From NCBI RefSeq assembly GCF_900113035.1, contig NZ_FONX01000001.1, positions 248,001-312,000 of the forward strand: a DNA stretch of 64,000 nt, written 5' to 3'. Under the pieces are notes generated by a model, which was not told the origin of the DNA, searched no databases, and was given only the letters and a program-made list of their open reading frames with translations. Every line of letters starts with the position of its first letter. Position 1 is the first letter of the stretch. The translations under genes were made by a program, and so were the position numbers. Positions 32,039 through 42,122 of the stretch are shown here, piece after piece. The DNA is from Paracidovorax wautersii (GTDB lineage Bacteria; Pseudomonadota; Gammaproteobacteria; Burkholderiales; Burkholderiaceae_C).

Positions 32039-32062
32039 AAAATTCGGCCGATTGTAAATTTT
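32039..32062. promoter_or_regulatory. Candidate LysR-type operator
   Basis: AAAATT (32039-32044) and AATTTT (32057-32062) form an AT-rich inverted repeat containing a T-N11-A core (T32044, A32056), the LysR-type box. It lies between the LysR gene and the divergent CoA-transferase gene. Confidence 0.5.
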
Positions 32063-32132
32063 CAAACGGCTACGAATAATGGGCGGCATGCCTGCGCCGC
32101 AGGCCCATCCACCGCCCCACACCGCCTCATCG

Positions 32133-33329
32133 ATGAACCCCGGAGCCTCCGCCCCCCTCCCCCTCGCCGGCCTTCGCGTGCTGGACCTCTCGCGCGTGCT
32201 GGCCGGACCCATGTGCGCCATGGCCCTGGCCGACCTCGGCGCCGACGTCATCAAGGTCGAACACCCGGAGCGCGGCGACGACACGCGCGACTGGGGCGTA
32301 CGCATCGGAACACGCAACACCAGCTACTTCAACAGCGCCAACCGCAACAAGCGCTCCATCACGCTCGACCTGCAGGGCGAGGCAGGCCTGGCGGTCGCCT
32401 GCCGGCTGGCAGCGCAGTCCGACGTGGTGATCGAGAACTTCAAGCCCGGCGGCGCCGACCGCCTCGGCCTGGGCTATGCGGAGCTGTCCGCAGCCAACCC
32501 GCGCCTGGTGTATTGCTCCATCTCGGGCTATGCGCGCACCACGGCCGAAGCCCAGCGCCCCGGCTACGACCTGGTGGTGCAGGGCGAGGCCGGCATCATG
32601 GCCATGAACGGCGAAGAGGGCCAGGGGCCGCTGAAGTTCGGCGTGGCCGCCGTGGACATGTTCACCGGCATGTACGCAGGCCAGGCGATCCTGGCCGCGC
32701 TCTACGAGCGGCAGCGCACTGGCCGCGGCCGCCACGTGCAGATGGCGCTCTACGACTGCGGGGTGATGATCACCTCCTACTACGGCATGGAAGCGCTGCT
32801 GCGCGCGAGCGATCCGCCCAAGTTCGGCAACGCGCACCCGGCCATCGTGCCCTACGGCGTGTTCGACGCCGCAGATGGCCCCATCGTGATGACCGTCGGC
32901 AACAACGGCCAGTTCGTGCGCCTGTGCCGCGACGTGCTGGGCCAGCCCGAATGGGCCTACGACGAGCGCTTTTCCACCAACACCGCGCGATCGGCCCACC
33001 GGGCCGAACTGCTGCCCCTGGTCCGCCAGGCCCTGCAGGCCTTCAGCCGGCGCGAGCTGCTGGCCAGGCTGGAAAAGGCCCAGATTCCCTGCGGCGAAGT
33101 GCTGGGCATGCACGAGGCGCTGACCTCCGAACGCACGGGCGCGGCCGGCCTGCTGCACCGCTACGAAGACACCGAAAGCGGCCCCCAGTCCGTGCTGGCG
33201 CCCCCTTACATGATGGACGGCCAGCGCCTGCCCGTGCGCAGGCAGCCCCCGCACCTGGGCGAGCACACCGACGAGATCCTGCGCGAACTGCAGGGCCTGG
33301 AGAACGCCGCCGCAGCACCCAGGCCCTGA
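32133..33329 (+). CDS. CaiB/BaiF family CoA-transferase (class III)
   Basis: A 398-residue family III CoA-transferase that moves CoA between carboxylic acids. Landmarks are LAGLRVLDLSRVLAGPMCAM at the N terminus, NRNKRSITLDL, and RPGYDLVVQGEAG with the catalytic aspartate D146. The start at 32133 gives the usual short N terminus; ATGs at 32079 and 32088 are in frame and cannot be excluded. The acid substrate is unknown. It is followed by a Bug-type binding protein gene 91 nt on, a frequent pair in Burkholderiales linking uptake and activation of an organic acid. Confidence 0.9.
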   Translation: MNPGASAPLPLAGLRVLDLSRVLAGPMCAMALADLGADVIKVEHPERGDDTRDWGVRIGTRNTSYFNSANRNKRSITLDLQGEAGLAVACRLAAQSDVVIENFKPGGADRLGLGYAELSAANPRLVYCSISGYARTTAEAQRPGYDLVVQGEAGIMAMNGEEGQGPLKFGVAAVDMFTGMYAGQAILAALYERQRTGRGRHVQMALYDCGVMITSYYGMEALLRASDPPKFGNAHPAIVPYGVFDAADGPIVMTVGNNGQFVRLCRDVLGQPEWAYDERFSTNTARSAHRAELLPLVRQALQAFSRRELLARLEKAQIPCGEVLGMHEALTSERTGAAGLLHRYEDTESGPQSVLAPPYMMDGQRLPVRRQPPHLGEHTDEILRELQGLENAAAAPRP

Positions 33330-33420
33330 TCGCCGGAGCCCACCGGCCCGGCCGCCGACAGGCCACCATCACCGAACGCCGAGAAGAGCGCCCCACCCAC
33401 CACACGACAGGAGACAAACC

Positions 33421-34443
33421 ATGCACCGCCCCCCTCTTTCATCCGCCCACGGCCTGAGCCGCCGCCAGCTGCTGCAGGCCGGCGCCGCATCCGCCCTGGC
33501 CGGCACCAGCCTGCACGCCCTCGCCGCCGATACCGCCTGGCCCGGCAAGGTCATCAAGATGGTCGTCGCCTTCCCGGCCGGCGGCCCCACCGACACGGTC
33601 GCGCGCATCACGGCCCAGAAGCTGGGCGAACGCCTGGGCACCACCATCGTGGTGGACAACCGGCCCGGCGCATCGGGCTCCATCGGCACGGCCTCGTTCA
33701 TCAAGTCGGCGCCCGACGGCAACACGCTCTCGATGTTCGGCATGCCGGCGCTGCTGGCGCCGCTCATGTACAACAACAACGCCTACGACGTGGAGAAGGA
33801 TTTCCTCTGCGTGGCAACCGTCTATGACCTGGTGATGGGCATCGTGGTCAATCCCGAAGTGCTGCCCGGCGTCGATTCGCTGCAGGCGCTGATCGCCAAG
33901 GCCAAGACCGCCAAGCCGCCGCTGAACTACACCAGCTCCGGCACCGGCAGCTTCGGCCATCTGGCCATGGAGCAGCTCAAGGACCTGGGCGGCTTCGACA
34001 TGCTGCACGTGCCCTACCGCGGCAGCGCGCCTGCCGTCACCGACCTGCTGGGCGGCCAGCTGGGCGTGATGTTCGCGGACCTCGTGGCCGCACTGCCGCA
34101 CATCCGTGCGGGCAAGCTGCGCGCCATCGCCCTCAGCTCGCCGCGCGGCCGGCAGATGCTGCCCGGCGTCAAGACCGTCGCCGAACAAGGCTTCCCCGGT
34201 TTCGACTTCGACTCCTGGGGCGGCCTCATCGCCCCGCTGGGCACGCCGGCGCCGGTCATCACGCGCCTGAACCGCGAGCTCAAGGACATCCTCACCAACG
34301 ACCAGGAAGTGAAGGACAAGCTACTGCAGGTCGGCGCCATCGCCAGCTACCAGCCCGCCGACGCGATGCGCAAGCGGCTGCTGGCCGACCGCGCGCGCTG
34401 GACCCGGATCGCCAAGGACAAGAACATCAGCGCGGTCGGCTGA
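33421..34443 (+). CDS. Bug-type periplasmic substrate-binding protein (TctC-like)
   Basis: A 340-residue binding protein of the Bug / tripartite tricarboxylate transporter receptor family. The N terminus carries a twin-arginine signal (SRRQLLQAG, residues 13-21) and cleavage near LHALA-AD. Typical motifs are PAGGPTDTVAR and VDNRPGASGSIG in the first lobe. Start at 33421 with AGGAGA Shine-Dalgarno. No tctA or tctB membrane subunit is nearby, as usual for the many orphan Bug proteins of this order; the ligand is probably a carboxylate given the adjacent CoA-transferase. Confidence 0.92.
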   Translation: MHRPPLSSAHGLSRRQLLQAGAASALAGTSLHALAADTAWPGKVIKMVVAFPAGGPTDTVARITAQKLGERLGTTIVVDNRPGASGSIGTASFIKSAPDGNTLSMFGMPALLAPLMYNNNAYDVEKDFLCVATVYDLVMGIVVNPEVLPGVDSLQALIAKAKTAKPPLNYTSSGTGSFGHLAMEQLKDLGGFDMLHVPYRGSAPAVTDLLGGQLGVMFADLVAALPHIRAGKLRAIALSSPRGRQMLPGVKTVAEQGFPGFDFDSWGGLIAPLGTPAPVITRLNRELKDILTNDQEVKDKLLQVGAIASYQPADAMRKRLLADRARWTRIAKDKNISAVG

Positions 34444-34561
34444 CGCCTGCGGCGGACGGCCCCGCGCGCCGGGACCGTGTTCAAGGTCGGGCGACGCGCG
34501 GTGTCTTCGATCTGGTGGCACCATCGGGCGGCCCGAAGCCCCCAGAAGAAAGCCGCCGCTC

Positions 34562-35833
34562 TTGCCACACCGACCCATCACCGCTCCCGCCCGGCCCGCC
34601 CCTGCCGGGCCGGACTACACCCTGCGCATCGACGCCGACCCGGCGCAGGTCGATGCCGCCGCGTGGGACGCCCTGCTGGCCGCGCAGCCCCACCCCACGC
34701 CCTTCTTGCGCCACGCCTATCTGGCCGCCCTGCACGACAGCGGCAGCGCCACGCCCGCCACCGGCTGGACGCCCGTTGTCTTCACGCTCTGGCTGGACGG
34801 CGAACTGCGCGCCGCCTGTGCGCTCTACGCCAAGCCGCACTCCTACGGCGAATACGTCTTCGACTGGGCCTGGGCCGACGCCTATGCGCGCCACGGCCTG
34901 GAGTACTACCCCAAGGCCGTCGTGGCCGTGCCCTTCACGCCCGTGCCCGGCGCCCGCCTGCTCGCGCGCAGCGCGCCGGACCGGCTGGCGCTGCTGCAGG
35001 GCGTGCTGGCCTGGTGCGAGGAGTCGGAGCTTTCGTCGCTGCACTTGCTCTTCGGCGCGCAGGAAGACCTGCAGGCCGCGCAGGCGGCGGGCCTGATGCT
35101 GCGCCACACGGTGCAGTTCCACTGGAAGAATAGCGCTCCCGCCGATGCCCCAGGGGCAGCCGATGCGCCCGGCAGGCCGTTCCGCGACTTCGACGATTTC
35201 CTCGCCTCCCTCTCGCAGGACAAGCGCAAGAAGATCCGCCAGGAACGGCGGCGCGTGGCCGAGGCCGGCGTCGGCTTCCGCTGGGCGCGGGGCGCGGACA
35301 TCGCTTCGGCCGACTGGGATTTCTTCTACCGCTGCTACGAGCGCACCTACCTGGAACACGGCAACCCGCCCTACCTCACGCGCGACTTCTTCCACCGCAT
35401 GGAGCGCGACATGCCCGAGGCCTGGGTGCTGTTCATCGCCGAGCGCGAGGGCACCCCGATCGCCTGCAGCCTGATCGGCGTGGGGCCGGGCGCGGCGAAT
35501 GCCGAAGGCTCGCCGTCAGCGGGCGCAGAGGTGGCCTTCGGCCGCTACTGGGGCGCGATCGAACGCGTGGACTGCCTGCATTTCGAGGCCTGCTACTACC
35601 AGCCCATCGCCTGGTGCATCGCGCACGGCGTGCAGCGCTTCGAGGGCGGCGCGCAGGGCGAGCACAAGATGGCGCGCGCCCTGCTGCCGGTGCAGACCAG
35701 CAGCGCCCACTGGCTGGCCCATCCGGCCTTCGCCGAGGCGGTGGACCGTTTTCTGGAGCGCGAAGGCGAAGGGGTCTCGAACTATCTGGAGCACCTGCAG
35801 GCGCGCAGCCCGTTCCGGCGCGAGCCCGGCTGA
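34562..35833 (+). CDS. DUF482 / peptidogalycan biosynthesis-like acyltransferase
   Basis: A 423-residue GNAT-superfamily protein of the COG3146 / DUF482 group. Recognisable blocks are HPTPFLRHAYLAALHDSGSA, YGEYVFDWAWADAYARHGLEYYPK (quoted as FDWAWADAYARHGLEYYPK), LSQDKRKKIRQERRR and HFEACYYQPIAWCIAHGV. The family is related to FemX-type transferases but its substrate is unknown. The only in-frame start that gives the whole N terminus is TTG at 34562; no ATG occurs until far inside the domain. The preceding region carries no convincing ribosome-binding site. Confidence 0.8.
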   Translation: MPHRPITAPARPAPAGPDYTLRIDADPAQVDAAAWDALLAAQPHPTPFLRHAYLAALHDSGSATPATGWTPVVFTLWLDGELRAACALYAKPHSYGEYVFDWAWADAYARHGLEYYPKAVVAVPFTPVPGARLLARSAPDRLALLQGVLAWCEESELSSLHLLFGAQEDLQAAQAAGLMLRHTVQFHWKNSAPADAPGAADAPGRPFRDFDDFLASLSQDKRKKIRQERRRVAEAGVGFRWARGADIASADWDFFYRCYERTYLEHGNPPYLTRDFFHRMERDMPEAWVLFIAEREGTPIACSLIGVGPGAANAEGSPSAGAEVAFGRYWGAIERVDCLHFEACYYQPIAWCIAHGVQRFEGGAQGEHKMARALLPVQTSSAHWLAHPAFAEAVDRFLEREGEGVSNYLEHLQARSPFRREPG

Positions 35834-35891
35834 GGCTTGCCAGCGCAGGCCGCCAGGCGGCCTTCGCGCTGACCTGGCCCCCAAAAGCAAA

Positions 35892-35916
35892 AAGGCGCTC
35901 CGCGATGGAGCGCCTT
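35892..35916 (-). terminator. Intrinsic terminator after cheW
   Basis: A perfect 10-bp stem AAGGCGCTCC/GGAGCGCCTT (35892-35901, 35907-35916) is followed on the minus strand by TTTGCTTTTGG. The DUF482 gene on the plus strand has no T-run here. Confidence 0.75.
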
Positions 35917-35982
35917 CCAGTGGCGACGTGCATCTGCAGCCGCGGCGCGCTGCGGAGAGCGCCGCCGAACCGCCGGGCCCGC

Positions 35983-36492
35983 TCAGGCCGTGGCGACGGA
36001 ACGCACGAGGCCCATTTCGGAGCCACTGAGCAGGGATTCGATGTCCACCACGATCAGCATGCGTTCGCCCACGGTGGCGATGCCGCGCACGAAGGCGGCG
36101 TCGATCTGGCTCTCGAACTGGGGCGCGGGCTTGATGCTTTCTTCCGCCAGCGCCACCACGTCGGCCACCGCATCCACCACGGCGCCGATCACCGTGCCAC
36201 CCACGTTCAGGATGATGACGACGGTGAAGTCGGTGTAGTCGGCCTGGGGACAGTGCAGCTTCACACGCAGATCGACGATGGGCACGATCACGCCGCGCAG
36301 GTCGATCACGCCCTTGATGAACTCGGGCGCATGGGCCATGCGCGTGGGCTGTTCGTAGGAGCGGATTTCCTGCACGCGCAGGATGTCGATTCCGTACTCC
36401 TCCTGACCCAGGCGGAAGGTCAGGAACTCGGCGGGTGCGTTGACAGCAGCAGCACCGGCAGCGGAGCGCTGGGAGAGATTGAACGACGACAT
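35983..36492 (-). CDS. cheW: CheW-like chemotaxis coupling protein
   Basis: A 169-residue protein with a full CheW domain (about 22-160): LTFRLGQEEYGIDILRVQEI, GVIDLRGVIVPIVDLR and GAVVDAVADVVALAEE. CheW links chemoreceptors to the CheA kinase. No CheA, CheY, CheR or CheB gene surrounds it; the only other chemotaxis gene here is the receptor at 56143. The 20-residue N-terminal extension is Ala/Ser-rich. The ATG at 36492 was preferred to one three codons earlier. It is flanked by terminators on both sides, so it is transcribed alone. Confidence 0.93.
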   Translation of the reverse strand: MSSFNLSQRSAAGAAAVNAPAEFLTFRLGQEEYGIDILRVQEIRSYEQPTRMAHAPEFIKGVIDLRGVIVPIVDLRVKLHCPQADYTDFTVVIILNVGGTVIGAVVDAVADVVALAEESIKPAPQFESQIDAAFVRGIATVGERMLIVVDIESLLSGSEMGLVRSVATA

Positions 36493-36604
36493 GGCAGGCA
36501 AATCCTTCAGATGGGCAGGCGCGCAATACGCCCCAGGTCCGTCAGCATATCATTTTCTGTTACACCCGGTGACATAACTGAAAAACCTGGATTGCGCAGT
36601 GCAA

Positions 36605-36637
36605 TAAAAAAACCCGCTGGCCTGTCACCAGCGGGTT
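36605..36637 (-). terminator. Intrinsic terminator after ppa
   Basis: A 10-bp stem AACCCGCTGG/CCAGCGGGTT (36611-36620, 36628-36637) is followed on the minus strand by seven T. Confidence 0.9.
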
Positions 36638-36663
36638 GTACGGCAAGGCCAGCAGTATGGGGC

Positions 36664-37200
36664 TCAGCCCAGGGTCTTCTGGTAGGCGGCCACGCCGTCC
36701 GTGATCTCCTTGTGGGCGGCTTCGATGCCGTCCCAGCCCAGCACCTTGACCCACTTGCCTTCTTCCAGGTCCTTGTAGTGCTCGAAGAAGTGCGAGATGG
36801 CCTTGAGCTTGATCGGCTCCACGTCGTCCAGCGACTGGATCTTGGCGTAGGCCTTCAGGATCTTGGCGGTGGGCACGGCCAGCACCTTGCCGTCCACGCC
36901 GGACTCGTCTTCCATCTTCAGGATGCCCAGCGCGCGGCAGGGAATGACCACGCCCGGGGGCAGGCGGTAGGGCGTCATCACGAGCACGTCCACCGGGTCG
37001 CCGTCGCCGGACAGGGTTTGCGGCACGTAGCCGTAGTTGGTGGGGTAGTGCATGGCCGCGGTCATGAAGCGGTCCACGAAGATGGCGCCGGATTCCTTGT
37101 CCACTTCGTACTTGATCGGGTCCGATTCCATCGGGATCTCGATCACGACGTTGAAGTTTTCGGGCAGGTTCTTACCGGGTTTGACGTTGTTCAGGGACAT
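36664..37200 (-). CDS. ppa: Inorganic pyrophosphatase (family I)
   Basis: Cytoplasmic enzyme hydrolysing pyrophosphate and pulling biosynthetic reactions forward. The 178-residue product has the family I pattern: [36 protein letters not shown] with the metal-binding aspartates in DGDPVDVLV (quoted in parts), and KVLGWDG. Length is standard for the hexameric bacterial form. Single gene with its own terminator. Confidence 0.97.
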   Translation of the reverse strand: MSLNNVKPGKNLPENFNVVIEIPMESDPIKYEVDKESGAIFVDRFMTAAMHYPTNYGYVPQTLSGDGDPVDVLVMTPYRLPPGVVIPCRALGILKMEDESGVDGKVLAVPTAKILKAYAKIQSLDDVEPIKLKAISHFFEHYKDLEEGKWVKVLGWDGIEAAHKEITDGVAAYQKTLG

Positions 37201-37337
37201 GCGATCTCGCGTAGTGATGGGTGAAAACGGCGGCGGCTGCGCCAGGCCCCCGGCGGCGCGCGTGCGCCTTCCCGAGCGGCCCGGCAGAGCCGGGTGGCCC
37301 GGATTCTAGGCGACCGGGCCCGGCAATCGGCCGAGGC

Positions 37338-38777
37338 TCAGGGCCGCTGGCGCTCGGGCACGCGGGTGGCGAGCGGCGCGGGCACATAGGCCGGCTCGAA
37401 GGTGCAGCCGGCGCCGAAGCGCGCTTCGGCCGAGCGGCAGCGCGCGGCCACGCCCTCGGGCGTGGGCTTGTCGCCCTTGCTGGACCAGTCCAGCAGCGCG
37501 CCCATCAGGGCCACGTAGGTCGGATCGCTGATGTAGCTGTGCGTGCCCTGGCGGGTGAAGGTCTGCACCAGCCGGCCGCCGCTGCCTGCGCGGTCCATGG
37601 TGGAGCGGAACTGCGCGTCCAGTTCGGCGAAGGCCGTCGGGTCGCTGATCCATTTCACGCTCAAGACCGGCACCGGCGCGGGGATGTGGCCCGTGGGGTC
37701 GGTGTCTGCCGCGAAGCGCGCGTAGGCCACGGGGTCGGCCGCGAGGCGCGGCACGCCGGCATTGAGCGCCGCGTCGTCGGCCGAGCCGCCATAGACCGCG
37801 CCGATGTTGCCGAAAGGGCTGGCACCGCCGGTGCGGTGGCTGCTGATGTCCTGGAAGTGGAAGGTGCCCCAATAGAGGTGCGGCAGGATGGCGCTGGCCG
37901 GAATGCGCAGCACCCGCTCCAGCGTCTCGACGCGGCCCTGCTGCGCGGGCGTGCGCTGCGCGGCCGGCCGGTCCAGGCCCAGGCACTCGTCGGCGCGCGC
38001 CTTCAGGTCGGCACGCGACATGTGCACGCCCGCCGGCAGGCCCAGGTTGAGCGCATAGGCCGGCTCGGTGGGCCGCGGGTGGTTGTGGCAGAGGTACTGA
38101 TAGACGGCGCGCAGATCGGTGCGCACGTCGTAGGAATGCGATCCGCCGCCCAGCACGCCGCTGGTCAGCAGCACGGCGTCGTAGGGCCGGCGGCCCACGG
38201 TCTGCTCGGTGAAAAGCTCCGCCTGGCGTGCGGCCACGCTGGCGCCCCAGGACTGGCCGTGCAGCACGGTGATGCGCGGCACGGCGATGTACTGGCTGAA
38301 GATGCGGCGCAGCCGTTCGGAATCTGCCGCGGCATCGCGCACCGCCACCCCGCCCTGGTGGTAGGTGGAGCCGGCCCAGGCGTAGCCCGCGCGCACCATC
38401 ACCGCCCAGCGGTTCAGGTCGTCCACCGTGCGCTCGGCCTTGGGCGCGCCCAGCTCGGGCCCACCGTGATCGTGCAGCACCAGGGTTCCCTGCCAATCCT
38501 GGGGCACGGCGATGTAGTAATAAGCGCCGGCGGAGTCGCGGCCGCCAAAGCAGCGGGCCGTGCGGGGCACCTCGGAGGGGCAGGCCGTGGCCACGGGCGC
38601 GGGCTCGGCGGCGGGGTCGAAGGCCGGCGCGTGCCATGCGGGCACGGCGGGGCCATCGTGCGGCACGGGCGCAGGCGGCTGCAGCGGGGTCTGGGTGGCG
38701 GCGCAGCCGGCCAGCAGCACGGCGCTGGCCGCAGCCAGCCACCAGGGGGCACGCAGGAAGATGTCGGGCTTTGGCAT
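37338..38777 (-). CDS. Lipoprotein with alpha/beta-hydrolase fold
   Basis: A 479-residue predicted lipoprotein: signal peptide with lipobox LAGC (C25), a Pro/Ala-rich spacer, and an alpha/beta-hydrolase domain. The nucleophile elbow is GQSWGA (174-179, S176), an oxyanion segment is LHDHGGPELG (about 101-110), and a late histidine occurs in RQGTHSYISDP. Cysteine pairs (C66, C76 and others) suggest disulphides in the periplasm. Substrate unknown; large size and layout recall esterases of the tannase/feruloyl or depolymerase type, but no specific family can be named safely. It is divergent from the aldehyde dehydrogenase across 38 nt. Confidence 0.75.
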   Translation of the reverse strand: MPKPDIFLRAPWWLAAASAVLLAGCAATQTPLQPPAPVPHDGPAVPAWHAPAFDPAAEPAPVATACPSEVPRTARCFGGRDSAGAYYYIAVPQDWQGTLVLHDHGGPELGAPKAERTVDDLNRWAVMVRAGYAWAGSTYHQGGVAVRDAAADSERLRRIFSQYIAVPRITVLHGQSWGASVAARQAELFTEQTVGRRPYDAVLLTSGVLGGGSHSYDVRTDLRAVYQYLCHNHPRPTEPAYALNLGLPAGVHMSRADLKARADECLGLDRPAAQRTPAQQGRVETLERVLRIPASAILPHLYWGTFHFQDISSHRTGGASPFGNIGAVYGGSADDAALNAGVPRLAADPVAYARFAADTDPTGHIPAPVPVLSVKWISDPTAFAELDAQFRSTMDRAGSGGRLVQTFTRQGTHSYISDPTYVALMGALLDWSSKGDKPTPEGVAARCRSAEARFGAGCTFEPAYVPAPLATRVPERQRP

Positions 38778-38815
38778 GGTGCATTGATTGTGTCAGGGCC
38801 GCCAGCCCCGCCACA

Positions 38816-40258
38816 ATGGCCACCATGCAGTTCCACTCCATCGCCAACGCCCCCGTGCCCTCGTCTTCGGGCCGCACCATCGCGGTCATCGACCCGTCCG
38901 ACGGGGCGCAGTACGACGAGATCCAGCGCGGCACGCCGGAAGACATCGATGCCGCCGTGCACGCCGCGCGCCAGTGCTACGACGCCGTCTGGCACAAGCT
39001 GGCGCCCGCGGAGCGCGGCCGGCTGCTGATGCGCCTCTCCCACGCGGTGGCCGAGAACGCCAGCGAGCTCACGGCCATCGAGCAGCGCGACTGCGGCAAG
39101 CCCACGCGCCAGGCCCGCGCCGACGCGCTGGCGCTGGCGCGCTACTTCGAGTTCTATGCCGGCGCCTGCGACAAGCTGCACGGCGAGACCATTCCCTACG
39201 TGGAAGGCACGAGCGTGCTCACCTGGCGCGAGCCGCACGGCGTGACCGGCCACATCGTGCCCTGGAACTACCCCATGCAGATCTTCGGGCGCAGCGTGGG
39301 CGCGGCGCTGGCGGCAGGCAATGCCTGCGTGGTCAAGCCCGCCGAAGACGCCTGCCTCTCGCTGCTGCGCGTGGCGCAGCTCGCGGCCGAAGTAGGCTTT
39401 CCGGCGGGCGCGCTCAACATCGTGACCGGCTACGGCCATGAGGCGGGCGATGCGCTGGCGCGGCATCCGGGCATCGACCACATCAGCTTCACCGGCAGCC
39501 CCGGCGTGGGCACGCTGATCCAGCAGATCGCGGCCGAGCGGCACTGCCCCGTGACGCTGGAGCTGGGCGGCAAGAGCCCGCAGATCGTCTTCGCCGATGC
39601 CGACCTGGACGCCGTCGTGCCGGCCGTGGTGAACGCCATCGTGCAGAACGCCGGGCAGACCTGCTCGGCCGGCTCGCGCGTGCTGATCGAGCGGGCCATC
39701 TACGAGCCGCTGCTGGAGCGCCTGGGCAGGGCCTTCGAGGCGCTGCGCGTGGGCCCCGCCGCCATGGACCTGGACCTGGGCCCGCTCATCCGCCAGAGCC
39801 AGCAGCAGCGCGTGTGGGACTTTCTCTCCGACGCACAGGTCGCCGGCATTCCGATGGTGGCCCAGGGCACGGTGGTGGACCTGGCGCCGGAGACCGGCTT
39901 CTACCAGGCCCCCACCCTGCTGCGCGACGTGCCGCCCGGCCACCGGCTGGCGCAGGAAGAGGTCTTCGGCCCGGTGCTCGCCGCCCTGCCCTTCGAGGGC
40001 GAGGACGAAGCCGTGCAACTGGCCAACGGCACGGCCTTCGGCCTGGTGGCCGGCGTGTGGACGCGGGACGGCGCCCGCCAGCTGCGCATGGCGCGGCGCA
40101 TCCGTGCCGGGCAGGTGTTCATCAACAACTACGGCGCGGGCGGCGGTGTGGAGCTGCCCTTCGGCGGCGTGCGGTCGAGCGGCCACGGGCGCGAGAAGGG
40201 CTTCGAGGCGCTCTACGGCTTCACCACGCTCAAGACGGTAGCGATACGGCACGGTTGA
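38816..40258 (+). CDS. NAD(P)-dependent aldehyde dehydrogenase
   Basis: A 480-residue member of the aldehyde dehydrogenase superfamily. Catalytic residues are N151 (PWNYP), E249 (LELGGKSPQ) and C283 (NAGQTCSAGSR), all present. The C-terminal segment PFGGVRSSGHGREKG is typical of the betaine-aldehyde/aminobutyraldehyde branch, which suggests amino-aldehyde or aliphatic aldehyde substrates, but this cannot be fixed from sequence. A second in-frame ATG at 38825 is an equally possible start. No regulator is adjacent. Confidence 0.93.
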   Translation: MATMQFHSIANAPVPSSSGRTIAVIDPSDGAQYDEIQRGTPEDIDAAVHAARQCYDAVWHKLAPAERGRLLMRLSHAVAENASELTAIEQRDCGKPTRQARADALALARYFEFYAGACDKLHGETIPYVEGTSVLTWREPHGVTGHIVPWNYPMQIFGRSVGAALAAGNACVVKPAEDACLSLLRVAQLAAEVGFPAGALNIVTGYGHEAGDALARHPGIDHISFTGSPGVGTLIQQIAAERHCPVTLELGGKSPQIVFADADLDAVVPAVVNAIVQNAGQTCSAGSRVLIERAIYEPLLERLGRAFEALRVGPAAMDLDLGPLIRQSQQQRVWDFLSDAQVAGIPMVAQGTVVDLAPETGFYQAPTLLRDVPPGHRLAQEEVFGPVLAALPFEGEDEAVQLANGTAFGLVAGVWTRDGARQLRMARRIRAGQVFINNYGAGGGVELPFGGVRSSGHGREKGFEALYGFTTLKTVAIRHG

Positions 40259-40284
40259 ACAAGCACCACTCACAAGCACCACTC

Positions 40285-40332
40285 GCTACGCTTTCGATAG
40301 CTGCTGGCGCTTGTCTGGCCTGGGCTGCAGGC
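40285..40332. repeat. Comamonad-type hairpin repeat (element 3)
   Basis: GCTACGCTTTCGATAGC (40285-40301) followed by TGCTGGCGCTTG and an imperfect return arm. Bases 40297-40314 are identical to the reverse complement of 10734-10751. It lies between the convergent aldehyde dehydrogenase and ZIP transporter genes. Confidence 0.75.
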
Positions 40333-40384
40333 GTTTTCGATGCCGATCCTGGCGCCACCCCGCCCTGCGGAGCGGCGGACCGGC

Positions 40385-41293
40385 TCAGCCCAGCGCCGTA
40401 TCCAGCAGCATCATGGTGACGAAGCCGATCATCAGCCCGCCGGTCGCCCAGGCCTCATGGCCCTTGCGGTGCGATTCGGGAATGATCTCGTGGCTGATGA
40501 CGAACAGCATCGCCCCCGCCGCGAAGCCCAGCCCCCAGGGCAGCAGCATGGCCGATGCGCTGACCACCGCCGCGCCCAGCACCGCCCCGATGGGCTCGAC
40601 CAGCCCCGAGGCCATGCCCAGCCCCACCGCCACCGTCCGCCGGTAGCCGGCCGCGAGCAGCGCGACGGCGACGACCAGCCCCTCGGGCACGTCCTGGATG
40701 GCGATGCCCGCCGTGAGCGTACTGCCGCCCACGCTGCCCGAGCCCGCATAGGCCACGCCGATGGCCAGCCCCTCGGGCAGGTTGTGCAGCGCGATGGCGA
40801 AGACGAAGAGCCAGGTGCGCTGCAGCGTGCGCGCGGGCTGGCCTTCGGCGCCCTTGATGAAATGCTCGTGCGGCAGCAGCCGCTCCATCACCAGCAGCGC
40901 CAGCGCGCCCAGCAGGATGGCCGCGCCGATGGTGCCGCCCGCCGCCCAGGGGCCGGCGCCCGACGACCGGGCCGCCTCCAGCCCGGGCAGGATCAGCGAG
41001 AACGAGCTGGCCGCCAGCATCACCCCGGCGCCGAAGCCGAAGAGCGTGTCCTGCACCTTGTCGGAGAGCCGCTGCGAGAACATCACCGGCACCGTGCCCA
41101 GCGCCGTCGCCAGCGCCGCGACCAGCCCGCCCTGCCAGGCCTGCGCCACATGCTCGTTGGCCTGCAGATAGGCCGAGAACTGCAGCGTGAGCGCGACCAG
41201 CCCCAGCACGGCGATGGCAACGCCCAGCCACCGGCGGGCGGGCCAGCGGATGGGGCCGGCATGGCGGGGCGAGGTCGCGTCGTCAGGGGTCAT
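40385..41293 (-). CDS. ZIP family metal transporter
   Basis: A 302-residue inner-membrane ZIP protein, predicted to import zinc or other divalent metals. Metal-site motifs HNLPEGLA (170-177) in helix 4 and QDVPEGLVVA (200-209) in helix 5 are intact, with eight or so hydrophobic segments. The loop between helices 3 and 4 (PHEHFIKG) is short and contains two histidines. The family member most like it is the ZupT/GufA group. The ATG at 41293 was preferred to one eight codons upstream. It is 66 nt downstream of the sodA start-to-stop unit's end on the other side, in the same direction order sodA then ZIP. Confidence 0.9.
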   Translation of the reverse strand: MTPDDATSPRHAGPIRWPARRWLGVAIAVLGLVALTLQFSAYLQANEHVAQAWQGGLVAALATALGTVPVMFSQRLSDKVQDTLFGFGAGVMLAASSFSLILPGLEAARSSGAGPWAAGGTIGAAILLGALALLVMERLLPHEHFIKGAEGQPARTLQRTWLFVFAIALHNLPEGLAIGVAYAGSGSVGGSTLTAGIAIQDVPEGLVVAVALLAAGYRRTVAVGLGMASGLVEPIGAVLGAAVVSASAMLLPWGLGFAAGAMLFVISHEIIPESHRKGHEAWATGGLMIGFVTMMLLDTALG

Positions 41294-41359
41294 GGGGCGG
41301 GCTCCGGCAGGGGGCATGGCGGGATCGGAAGAGCGGGCAGGCAGCGTTCGCGGAGCCCT

Positions 41360-41995
<636 letters not shown>

Positions 41996-42122
41996 GGCAA
42001 AGGACTTTCTGGAACAGGGAAACGAACGAAGCGCGAACGCCCCGGCGGGGGCGCCGCAGCGGCGCGGAACGCGGGCTCCGGAGAAAGCGCGGCGCCCTGC
42101 GTTTCGCCCCATCATATTTGCA

